From UBA710 sp051645705 (GTDB taxonomy: Bacteria > Bacillota_I > Bacilli_A > Mycoplasmatales > Metamycoplasmataceae), in contig JBOFBU010000002.1 of the NCBI GenBank assembly GCA_051645705.1, positions 496,001 through 560,000 on the forward strand: 64,000 nt of DNA, in the 5' to 3' direction. The notes beneath the pieces are model-generated. The model saw nothing but the letters and a program-made list of their open reading frames with translations. It had not been told where the DNA came from and ran no database searches. A program made the translations under genes and the position numbers. Positions 24,526-33,191 of the stretch are shown one piece after another; within the stretch, counting starts at the first letter, position 1, and each line of letters begins with the position of its first letter.

Positions 24526-24794
24526 TGGAAAAACGTATAAATACAAGAAAATCATTAACTGGTAAAGTTGTTTCTACAAAAAATACTAAAACAATTATTG
24601 TTGAAGTAGATACTTATGTAAAACACCCCCTTTATTCAAAGAGATTTAAGAAAACTAAAAAGTTTGCAGCTCACGATGAAAAAGAACAAGCTAGTTTAGG
24701 TGATATTGTTAAAATAACTTCATCAAGACCTTATTCAAAAACAAAAACCTTTATTTTAGAAAAAATCAGAGAAAAAGCGAAAGAAGGTAACTAA
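24525..24794 (+). CDS. rpsQ: 30S ribosomal protein S17
   Basis: 89 residues, standard. The OB-fold motifs GKVVSTKNTKTIIVEVDTY and ASLGDIVKITSSRPYSKTK identify S17, an early 16S rRNA binder. Overlaps rplN by one base. Confidence 0.97.
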   Translation: MEKRINTRKSLTGKVVSTKNTKTIIVEVDTYVKHPLYSKRFKKTKKFAAHDEKEQASLGDIVKITSSRPYSKTKTFILEKIREKAKEGN

Positions 24795-25162
24795 TGGTTC
24801 AAGAAATGTCAAGACTTAATGTTGCAGATAATTCTGGAGCAAAAGAAGTCGGAGTTATTAGAAACTTAGGTGGATCTGTAAAGAAAAAATCAAATATTGG
24901 TGATATTATAGTTTGTTCAATCAAAAAAGCTGTTCCTAATGGAATTGTAAAAGAAGGACAAGTTGTTAAAGCTGTTATTGTTAGATCTAAATATGGTGTA
25001 AAACGTAAAGATGGAACACATATTAAATTTGATGATAATGCTGTAGTTATTATAAAAGAAGATGGAACTCCAAGAGGAACTCGTATATTTGGTCCAATAG
25101 CGCGTGAATTAAGAGAAAAAGGTTATTTAAAAATAACTTCTTTAGCTCCTGAGGTAATATAG
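24794..25162 (+). CDS. rplN: 50S ribosomal protein L14
   Basis: 122 residues, exactly the family length. MVQEMSRLNVADNSGAKEV at the start and GTRIFGPIARELREKGYLKI at the end identify L14, which contacts the small subunit. Confidence 0.98.
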   Translation: MVQEMSRLNVADNSGAKEVGVIRNLGGSVKKKSNIGDIIVCSIKKAVPNGIVKEGQVVKAVIVRSKYGVKRKDGTHIKFDDNAVVIIKEDGTPRGTRIFGPIARELREKGYLKITSLAPEVI

Positions 25163-25172
25163 AAAGGCAATT

Positions 25173-25490
25173 ATGAAAATTAGAAAAAATGATGAAGTAG
25201 TTATTATTGCTGGAAAAGAAAAAGGAAAAACAGGATTTGTTATTAAAGTTGATAAAAAAAATGACAAAGTTTTAGTTAAAGATATTAATATGGTAACAAA
25301 ACATATTAAACCATCTCAACAAAAAACAGAAGGTTCTGTTGAGAAAAAAGAATCTTTTCTTCACATTTCTAATGTAGCAATTAAATCAAAAACATCTAAA
25401 AAAGGTGCAAATGATAGTGTAAGAGTTGGATATCGTTATGAAAAAGATAAAAAAATTCGTTTTGATAAGAAAACAGGGAAGGATATTTAA
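25173..25490 (+). CDS. rplX: 50S ribosomal protein L24
   Basis: 105 residues. KOW motif DEVVIIAGKEKGKTGFV, then KPSQQKTEGSVEKKESFLH, which is typical of bacterial L24, an assembly initiator of the large subunit. Ends two bases before rplE. Confidence 0.97.
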   Translation: MKIRKNDEVVIIAGKEKGKTGFVIKVDKKNDKVLVKDINMVTKHIKPSQQKTEGSVEKKESFLHISNVAIKSKTSKKGANDSVRVGYRYEKDKKIRFDKKTGKDI

Positions 25491-25492
25491 AA

Positions 25493-26047
25493 ATGCAAAA
25501 ATCTAAATTTTATTTGAAATATGAAAAAGAAATAGTTCCTAACCTAATTAAAAAATTTAATTACACATCAAAAATGCAAGTTCCGAAAATAGAAAAAATT
25601 GTTTTAAATATGACTGCAGGTAAAGAAGTTACTAATTCAAAAGCTATTGAAGAAGTTATGAATGAATTAACCTTAATATCAGGACAAAAACCAGCAACTA
25701 CAAAAGCTAGAAAATCTCTTGCTTCTTGAAAGTTAAGAGAAGGAATGCCAATGGGTGGTAAAGTAACTTTAAGAAAAGAAAAAGCTTGATTTTTTCTTTA
25801 TGAATTAATTAATGTTTCTATTCCTCGTATAAGAGACTTTAGAGGACTTTCTCCAAAAACATTTGATGGAAGAGGAAATTATTCAATGGGAATTAAAGAA
25901 CAAATTATTTTTCCTGAAATCTCTTTTGATAAGATAAGAAAAATTAAAGGGCTAGATGTAATTATTGTTACAACAGCTAAAACAGATAAAGAAGCGTTAG
26001 CACTATTGCAAGAATTAGGAATGCCATTTAATAAGGCATCAAAATAA
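25493..26047 (+). CDS. rplE: 50S ribosomal protein L5
   Basis: 184 residues, normal. Signatures KIVLNMTAGKEVTNSKAIE, SGQKPATTKARKSLASWKL and RDFRGLSPKTFDGRGNYSMG. TGA codons at 25727 and 25787 encode Trp. L5 binds 5S rRNA and contacts P-site tRNA. The gene carries a weak RBS and abuts rplX. Confidence 0.97.
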
Positions 26048-26056
26048 GGAGAATTT

Positions 26057-26242
26057 ATGGCAAAAAAATCATTAAAAGTAAAAGCTGAAAAACATCCTAA
26101 ATTTTCTTCAAGAAAATATACAAGATGTCAATTATGTGGAAGACCACATTCAGTATTAAGAAAATTCCAAATTTGCAGAATTTGTTTTAGAAATTTAGCT
26201 CATGAAGGTAAAATCCCAGGCGTAAAGAAAGCGAGTTGATAA
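26057..26242 (+). CDS. rpsZ: 30S ribosomal protein S14, zinc-binding type Z
   Basis: 61 residues. Two CxxC pairs (RCQLCGRP and ICRICFRN) make the zinc ribbon of the short type-Z S14. The canonical C-terminus KKASW is obtained only by reading TGA at 26237-26239 as Trp, with TAA right after; this is direct evidence for code 4. RBS AAGGAG precedes the ATG. Confidence 0.97.
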
Positions 26243-26243
26243 A

Positions 26244-26648
26244 ATGTCTTTTATAACAGATCCAATTGCAGATATGATTGTTCGTATCAAAAATGCAAAT
26301 CAAAGAAAATTTAAATCAGTTAATATTCCTCATTCTAAAGTTAAAGTTAAATTTTTAGAAATTTTAGAAAAAGAAGGGTTTATTTCTTCATTCGAAATAG
26401 AAACTCATTCTGAATTTAAAAAAGAAATTATCGTTAATCTAAAATATAAATCATTAAATAGAAACGTTATTACTGATATTAAAAGAATCTCTAAACCAGG
26501 TCTTAGAATTTATGTCGATGTTGAATCAATTCCTTCTGTATTATCAGGATTTGGAATAGCAATCATTTCAACCTCAAAAGGGATGATGACAGATAAAGAA
26601 GCTAGAAAGGAAAACATAGGTGGCGAAGTGCTAGCTTATGTTTGATAG
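26244..26648 (+). CDS. rpsH: 30S ribosomal protein S8
   Basis: 134 residues. Starts with DPIADMIVRIKNANQRK and ends GGEVLAYVW, the Trp being TGA at 26643-26645 followed by TAG. RISKPGLRIYVDVESIP matches S8, a central-domain assembly protein and translational repressor of the spc operon in E. coli. One base separates it from rpsZ. Confidence 0.97.
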
Positions 26649-26657
26649 GAGGTTTTA

Positions 26658-27200
26658 ATGTCTAGAGTTGGTAAAAGAATGATTGAAATTCCTACTGGAG
26701 TAACAATTGAAGTTAAACAAAATAATGAAGCAATTTTAAAAGGTCCAAGAGGAGTTTTACAAAAAACATTTTCTCCTTTAATTTCAATTATTGTAAAAGA
26801 TAATATTATTACAACTGAAAGAAGTAATGAAGAAAAACATACAAAACAATTACATGGAACAACTAATTCTTTATTGCAAGGAATGGTAACAGGTGTTTCT
26901 GTTGGTTTTGAAAAAAACTTATTAATTAAAGGTGTTGGTTATAAAGCTATTTTAAAAGGAAGTGAAATAGAAATTTTTGCTGGTTATTCACATACTGTTT
27001 TACTTCCTATTCCTTCAACAATTAAGGTGGAAGTTCCCAAACCTACAGAAATAAAAATTTCTGGAAATGATAAACAAGAAGTAGGAGAATTCGCTGCAAA
27101 AATTCGTAAAATCAGAAAACCTAATATTTATTCAGGTAAAGGGATTATGTATTCAGACGAAACTATTCTACTTAAAGAAGGAAAGGCATCATCTAAATAA
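26658..27200 (+). CDS. rplF: 50S ribosomal protein L6
   Basis: 180 residues, normal. MSRVGKRMIEIPTGVTIEV at the start, LLIKGVGYKAILKGSEI in the middle and KIRKIRKPNIYSGKGIMYSD near the end are L6 signatures; L6 lies near the factor-binding site. RBS AGGAGG at 26646-26652 overlaps the rpsH stop. Confidence 0.98.
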   Translation: MSRVGKRMIEIPTGVTIEVKQNNEAILKGPRGVLQKTFSPLISIIVKDNIITTERSNEEKHTKQLHGTTNSLLQGMVTGVSVGFEKNLLIKGVGYKAILKGSEIEIFAGYSHTVLLPIPSTIKVEVPKPTEIKISGNDKQEVGEFAAKIRKIRKPNIYSGKGIMYSDETILLKEGKASSK

Positions 27201-27209
27201 GGGTAATTT

Positions 27210-27560
27210 ATGGCAAAACAATCAAGAAATAAAGTTAGAATTAATAAACATCAAAAAATTAGAACAAAAATTAGCGGAACAGCAGAAAAACCAAGATTAT
27301 GTGTTTTTAAATCACTTCAAAATTTTTCAGCTCAATTAATTGATGATCAAAAAAGAGTAACAATTATAAGTGTTTCAACTGAAAAAGATAAAGAATATGG
27401 TGGAAACATTAAAGCATCTGAAAAATTAGGAAAAATAATGGGCGAAAAAATCAAACAAGCTAAAATTGAAAAAATTGTTTTTGATAGATCAGGTTATATA
27501 TACCACGGAAGAGTTAAAGCATTTGCAGAAGCGGTTAGAAAAGAAGGGATTAAATTTTAA
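27210..27560 (+). CDS. rplR: 50S ribosomal protein L18
   Basis: 116 residues, normal. RTKISGTAEKPRLCVFKSL and VFDRSGYIYHGRVKAFAEA identify L18, which with L5 anchors 5S rRNA. Two bases separate it from rpsE. Confidence 0.97.
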   Translation: MAKQSRNKVRINKHQKIRTKISGTAEKPRLCVFKSLQNFSAQLIDDQKRVTIISVSTEKDKEYGGNIKASEKLGKIMGEKIKQAKIEKIVFDRSGYIYHGRVKAFAEAVRKEGIKF

Positions 27561-27562
27561 TT

Positions 27563-28261
27563 ATGACAGAGAAAATAAAAGAAATTGAATTGATTAAAGA
27601 AGCAAAAGAAGAAATTAAAAAAACAGAAGTTATTTCTTCAGCGATCGATTCAAACGATAAAGTTAATATTAAAGAAAAAGTTCATTTCGAAACTAATAAT
27701 ACTAAATTTAAACCTAGAGCAAAAAACTCTCCTAAAGATGGACAAAATAAAAAAAGAACAAATTTTAAACAAAAACCTCAAAGTGAGTTTGAAGAAAGAA
27801 TTGTAGATATTGCTAGAGTTACAGTTGTTGTTAAAGGGGGAAGAAGATTTAGTTTCTCAGCAGTTGTTGCTGTAGGGAATAAAAAAGGTCTTGTTGGTCT
27901 TGGACATGGTAAAGCAAATGAAGTTCCAGATGCAATTAAAAAAGCCGTTAAAGCAGCGCAAGCTAATTTAATTAAAGTTCCTATTATTGATAAATCTTCA
28001 ATTCCTCATGAAGTATCAGCTAAATATTTAGCATCACATATTTTAATTAAACCTGCTAGAAAAGGAAAAGGAGTTATCGCTTCTGGAACAGTTCGTAATA
28101 TTATGGAACTAGCTGGTTATACAGATATTTATACTAAAACATATGGTTCTAGAAATAAAACAAACATTTCTAAAGTAACTTTAAGAGCCCTTTCAAAATT
28201 AAGAACTCTTGAAGAAGTAGCTAAATTAAGAGATATTAGCGTAGAAAAAGTTCTTAATTAA
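27563..28261 (+). CDS. rpsE: 30S ribosomal protein S5 with N-terminal extension
   Basis: 232 residues against about 165 usually. The S5 core begins near residue 75 (FEERIVDIARVTVVVKGGRR) and includes FSAVVAVGNKKGLVGLGHGK. The first ~70 residues are a charged Lys/Glu/Asn-rich extension. S5 guards decoding fidelity and the mRNA entrance. rpmD (L30), which follows rpsE in many bacteria, is absent; rplO comes after a 47-bp gap. Confidence 0.95.
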   Translation: MTEKIKEIELIKEAKEEIKKTEVISSAIDSNDKVNIKEKVHFETNNTKFKPRAKNSPKDGQNKKRTNFKQKPQSEFEERIVDIARVTVVVKGGRRFSFSAVVAVGNKKGLVGLGHGKANEVPDAIKKAVKAAQANLIKVPIIDKSSIPHEVSAKYLASHILIKPARKGKGVIASGTVRNIMELAGYTDIYTKTYGSRNKTNISKVTLRALSKLRTLEEVAKLRDISVEKVLN

Positions 28262-28308
28262 AGATTAAATCTTAATTAAATATATTAAAATTAAAAAAAG
28301 GAGAAATT

Positions 28309-28749
28309 ATGAAATTACATTCATTAAAAGCAAATGATGGTTCAAGAACAGAAAAACATCGTGTAGGACGTGGTCATGCTGCTGGTAAAGGAAAACAAGC
28401 CGGTAAAGGACAATCAGGTCAAAATAAAAGAAGTGGTGGAACAAGACCAGGTTTTGAAGGTGGACAAAATCCATGATTTAGAAGATTACCTAAAAGAGGT
28501 TTTAATAATGTAAATCATATTGAATATCAAGTTGTTTCTCTTTCTTCTCTTGAAGAAAATTTTAAAAATAATGATTTAGTTACTCCAGAAATTCTTTTAG
28601 AAAGAAAAATAGCAAGAAATAAAAATCTTCCAATTAAATTACTTGCAAATGGAAATTTAACTAAAAAATTAACAATTAAAGTAAATGCAGCATCTCAAAC
28701 TGCTATTTCTGCTATTGAAAAATCAGGAGGAACCTTAGAGGTAATATAG
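28309..28749 (+). CDS. rplO: 50S ribosomal protein L15
   Basis: 146 residues. VGRGHAAGKGKQAGKGQSGQ and GGTRPGFEGGQNPWFRRLPK identify L15; the Trp in NPWF is TGA. It has its own RBS (AAAGGAG at 28298-28304) after the longest gap in this operon. Three bases separate its stop from secY. Confidence 0.97.
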
Positions 28750-28752
28750 AAA

Positions 28753-30276
28753 ATGAATTTTTTTAAAAAATTATTTTCTCCTATAATTTTATTTTTTTCA
28801 AAAATAAATATTTTCTTTAAAAAATATTTTATTGATTTTTTTAAAGAAAAAGATCTTACTAAAAGAATAATTTTTACTCTTTTTCTTTTAGCGGTTTTTG
28901 TAGCTATAGGATCAATAACATTACCAGGAATTAAAATAGAAAATCCAGATAGTCTAAATTCAAATGACTTTTTGGGTATTTTAAATACTCTTGGAGGAGG
29001 AGGATTAAGGAGTTTTTCTTTAGTTTCCTTAGGAATTTCTCCTTTTATTACAGCCTCATTAATAATGACGCTAGCACAAACCAAAATTTTTCCTCCTATT
29101 TATAGACTTTCCCAATCAGGTCCTTTAGGAAGAATGAAAATAAATATTATTACTAAAGCTCTTTCTTTTGTAATTGCAATAGCTCAAGCTATTGTTCTGC
29201 TTCGTTCTCTACTTCAAACAGGAACAACCAATCAATTCGGGGTCTCTTTTGAAGCGGGATTCGATACAATATGATATAGCTATTTTGTAATTCCAGCGAT
29301 TATGGTTGCCGGAACATTTTTCTCTGTTTTTATCTCAGAAGAAATAACTAATAAGGGTGTAGGAAATGGGACATCATTATTAATTCTTTCAGGTATTTTA
29401 ATTTCTTTGCCATCTCATTTTCAAGGAGCATTTAATCAAATATTCGGTTCATTAAGTGCCGCTACTCCAATTAATACTTTAATAATAAATTCTGTTTACT
29501 TTATTACATATTTATTAGTCTTTTTATTAATAATGTTTTTGGTAAATTTAGTTTATCAGGCAGAAAGAAGAATTCCAATTCAACATATAGGAGCGGGAAG
29601 AAGCCGTAATTTAAAAGAACTTTCATATCTACCGCTAAAAGTTAATCCGGCGGGGGTAATGCCAGTTATTTTTGGTCTAATGCTTTCAACAGGACCTTTA
29701 TTTATCGCTGATTTAATTGATGCTACCGGGAATAAATTTGAACAAGTAAAATGAATGAGAGAAAATTTAGTTGTTCAAAAACCAATCGGTCTTACTATTT
29801 TTGCAGTTGCAACTTTTATTTTTACAATTATTATGTCTTTACAACAATCAAGACTTGATAAAATAGTGGAAGATTTTTCAAAAAATTCAACTTATATTCC
29901 AGGTGTAAGACCGGGAGAACAAACAGAAGATTATCTTACTTCAATTATTTTAAGATTATCTGTTTTTTCAGCCTTTTACCTTACAATCCTAGCTTCATCA
30001 GAATATCTTCTGCAAATGGCCGGCGTTCCGCCTGCACTTACTTATGGGGGAACATCCTTCATTATTTTAGTTTCAGTAAGTATTGAAACTATTCAACAAG
30101 TAATTGCTCGTTATAAAACAAATAAATTTAAAATTAATAAATCGAAAGCAAGCGTTATTGAAGTATATAATTTTAATGACCAAACAAGAGATATTGAAAT
30201 GGTAGAAGGGTTAAATTCCATTAATCCTTCAAATGAAGAATTTAACGAAGAAAGCGATGGATCAATTTTATGATAA
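28753..30276 (+). CDS. secY: Preprotein translocase channel subunit SecY
   Basis: 507 residues with about ten membrane helices. Diagnostic segments: SLGISPFITASLIMTLAQ, NKGVGNGTSLLILSGI and RRIPIQHIG in the cytosolic loop, plus GVPPALTYGGTSFIILVSV in the last helices. TGA at 30271-30273 is a terminal Trp before TAA. N- and C-terminal tails are longer than in most SecY proteins. SecY forms the membrane pore for the lipoproteins and membrane proteins of this window. It overlaps adk by 7 bp. Confidence 0.97.
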
Positions 30277-30911
30277 ATAAAAAAAATATTATTTTTTTAG
30301 GAGCTCCCGGATCAGGGAAGGGAACTGTTTCTGAAATATTAATTGCAAAAACAAATTTAAGTCATATTTCTACAGGAAATATATTTAGAGAAGAAATTGC
30401 CAAAAAAAGCCCTTTAGGACTTGAAGTAAAACAAATAGTTGATTCAGGAGGATATGTTCCCGATGATATTACCAACAAAATAGTTGAAAATAAATTAAAC
30501 GAATTAACTAGCCAAAAGAAAAACTTTATTTTAGATGGTTATCCAAGAACATTAGATCAAGCAATTTTTTTATCTAAACTAAAAGTAGATGAATTTTTAA
30601 TAATTGTCTTAGAAATTTCAAAAGAACAAATTGTTAAAAGATTATCTTCCCGTCTATTTTGTCCTCAGTGCAAAGGAACATTTAATAGCCAAAGTTATAA
30701 AAGCGATAAATGTCCAAACGATCAAGAAACATTAATTAGAAGAAAAGATGATGAACCGGAAGCTATCAGCAAACGTTTTGATATTTATGAAGAACAAACC
30801 TTCCCCTTAATTGACTTTTACAAAAAAAACTTCTCTAATAATTTCCATGTAGTTGATTCATCACAAGATAAAGATTTAATTATTTCAGATATTCTAGAAA
30901 TAATTAAATAG
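30270..30911 (+). CDS. adk: Adenylate kinase, zinc-containing long form
   Basis: 213 residues. P-loop FLGAPGSGKGT at 9-19, NMP-binding ISTGNIFREE, and LDGYPRT. The LID domain carries Cys 131, Cys 134, Cys 148 and Asp 151, a CxxC/CxxD zinc site as in Gram-positive enzymes. It interconverts AMP, ADP and ATP. Its start lies within the secY end, so it is coupled. It is the last recognisable operon gene: map and infA are not found downstream. Confidence 0.97.
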   Translation: MINKKNIIFLGAPGSGKGTVSEILIAKTNLSHISTGNIFREEIAKKSPLGLEVKQIVDSGGYVPDDITNKIVENKLNELTSQKKNFILDGYPRTLDQAIFLSKLKVDEFLIIVLEISKEQIVKRLSSRLFCPQCKGTFNSQSYKSDKCPNDQETLIRRKDDEPEAISKRFDIYEEQTFPLIDFYKKNFSNNFHVVDSSQDKDLIISDILEIIK

Positions 30912-30926
30912 AAATTTAAAGATAAC

Positions 30927-31861
30927 ATGAATGATTACCAAAGAAAAGAATTTTTAAAAGAAAATGAAAAATGCTTTGATAGTTTTAATAAAATATCATT
31001 ATTATTATCGTTATTTAAATTTTTATTATCAAAAATAAGAAATTTACAAACAAAAAAAATTCATAAAAATATGAAATTATAAACCCTTGAATTGGATTAG
31101 ATTTACAAAAAATCATATTACAATTAAAGTCACAAGAAGTTTTTTATTATAACTCTAAAATATTGTTAATTAAATTTTATTTAGAAAATAATGAGTTTGC
31201 AGAAAAAAATTTAAATATTTTTAATTTTTTAAGAATCTGAGAATTATTTTCTATAAATAAATTTTGAAAAAATTGTAATAAGAAAATTAAAAAAATTATA
31301 AAAGTTATTTTTAATTTTAATTATTTATGCAAGATAAATATAGAAAATAATAAAAATTTTTCATATATGAATAATTTAGAATTAATTATAAAAAAAACAT
31401 CTATTTCTATAGCACCTGATTATGATTCTTTTAAATTAGCAACTACAAAGCAATTTCCAATCCAACCATATAAAGAAAATAAAATAATTTTTAAAGATGT
31501 ATATAAAATTAAGCAGCAAATTAAAAGTAATAATAAAAAAATATTAAAAAACATTAAATCCAACTCTTTTTCTATAAATATAGAATTTAATAGCAATAGT
31601 TCTGATTTTAAAAATTTTTATTTTAATATTATATTTTCAAAAAGCAAATTAGAAAAAATTTATACTTGCTTCCATTTTAATCGTTATATTCAATTAGATG
31701 AAAATACATTAAAAGATATAGAAAAATATTTTATATGATTAAAAATAGCGTTCAATATTAATAAAATTTATGAAAAAATGGATAAATTACCTTCTAATAA
31801 TTGAAATAAAGTAAAAATAGAAAAAATAATTAATAATATAGATAAAAATAATGAAATTTAA
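30927..31861 (+). pseudogene. Frameshifted gene of unknown function
   Basis: An ATG at 30927 opens a 51-codon frame ending TAA at 31080-31082. A second frame with no good start (effectively from about 31066) runs to TAA at 31859-31861. Adding one A to the A5 run at 31065-31069 would join them into one ~311-residue protein, rich in Lys, Asn and Ile, with Trp codons as TGA. So the gene is either inactive or switched by slippage. It begins 15 bp after adk and ends 14 bp before the HNH gene. No family recognised. Confidence 0.45.
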
Positions 31862-31875
31862 TATAAGATTAAATA

Positions 31876-33129
31876 ATGAAATTATCTAAATTATTATCTC
31901 TTGAAGAACCAGCTTATTGATATATTTTAGGTGCATTATATTCCTTTAAATATAAAAATAATAATGATTATATAGTTCTTTTTTGTTCGAAAAGACAAGC
32001 AAAAACTAATCATTTTCCTAATATAGAAGATTTTAATGACCAAATGAGAAGATTAACTAGATTTTTTGATTTTGATTTTTTATCTTTTTTTAAACCTTTA
32101 AATGAAATGGAATTCAGTAAAGAAAATACAAAATTTAATAAATGAATTGGTTATGGAATGATTGTTGAAAATGATAAACCAAATATTGAAATTGATCTTG
32201 AAATATTAAAAAATATTAATAGTCGTAGTAGTTACAGAAAAAAAATAAATTTTTTAAGAGGTGTTTTTGATTCTAGATCAAGTATTGATATATTTGCACA
32301 ATATTTAAGTATGGATTTGAAAAAAAACGAATCAAAATTTTTTGCAGGAAATATTGAGGGAATTATAAAATCCTGTAATGATAATATAAATATTAATATA
32401 AATTATAGATCTTTACAACCTACTAAAACGTCAAGAGCAAAAAATCCACAATTAAGAATTAATCCAATTTTTTATTTTGGTTTAATAGGAACATTTAGAA
32501 TTAATTATCTTAAAAAATCTATGATAGCTAAGTGATGAAATAACATTGAAAATAACTCAAATGTGCCATTAGAATTTGATGATTTAATAAAATGAGATAC
32601 TACCTCTCTTCAAAATAAATTTAATAGTAAAAAAGCTAAAATAGAAATGCTAGCAATAGACCAAGAATATTCTTATATTTCTTCTGAAAAAGAAAAAGAA
32701 ATGTTTTTTAAATATTATAAAGAACAAGAAGAAAAAGAAAAATATGATAATTATTGAAATAAAGAAAGAAACAAAAATAAAAGAAATCAAATATCTAAGG
32801 AAAATATCGAATTAGTTCTTCAAAAATCAAATGCAAAAGACTTTTTAGATAGTTCTTTAAAAATAGAAAAAAATAAATCAGGTAAACCCTTATTAGATAT
32901 ACATCATATAATACCTTTTAGATACAAATATCTTTTTAAAAATTCTTCTATTATAGATAGCATTGATAATTTAATAGCAGTTACTCAAACCACACATTAT
33001 TTATTACATAGAGGAGAGTTTTCTTCTAGAAAAATTGAAATGCTTAAAAAACTATTTAATTATATTGAAAACTTTTTAAATGAAAACAAAATAAATATTA
33101 CATTTGAAGAATTTAAAAGTTTATATTAA
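31876..33129 (+). CDS. HNH endonuclease, probable restriction enzyme of the bifunctional methyltransferase
   Basis: 417 residues. The C-terminal third holds an HNH site: LDIHHIIPFRYKY, then DNLIAVTQTTHYLLHRG (residues about 340-380). The N-terminal half has YWYILGALYSF and FLRGVFDSRSSID, which look like the paired LAGLIDADG-type helices but with the acidic residues partly changed. A charged linker (EKEKEMFFKYYKEQEEKEK) joins the two. It sits directly before a methyltransferase gene, so I infer it is the cognate type II restriction nuclease. No good Shine-Dalgarno; translation may be coupled to the upstream frame. Confidence 0.7.
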
Positions 33130-33142
33130 TATATTATTTTGT

Positions 33143-33173
33143 TATAATTGAGGAAATAAAATTGTTCCCTCAA
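33143..33173 (+). promoter_or_regulatory. -10 box with overlapping imperfect dyad before the bifunctional methyltransferase
   Basis: TATAAT at 33143-33148 is followed at once by an imperfect inverted repeat (TTGAGGAA at 33148-33155 with TTCCCTCAA at 33165-33173), then a Shine-Dalgarno at 33182-33187. The position at the expected transcription start suggests an operator or a leader hairpin. Confidence 0.4.
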
Positions 33174-33191
33174 ATAAATGTTAGGAGAAAA

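Noticed and set aside
31052..31059. A8 run as the slippage site restoring the frameshifted gene
   Set aside because: Adding one A there leads into TAA at once and losing one enters a frame that soon stops; only a change in the A5 run at 31065-31069 joins the two frames.
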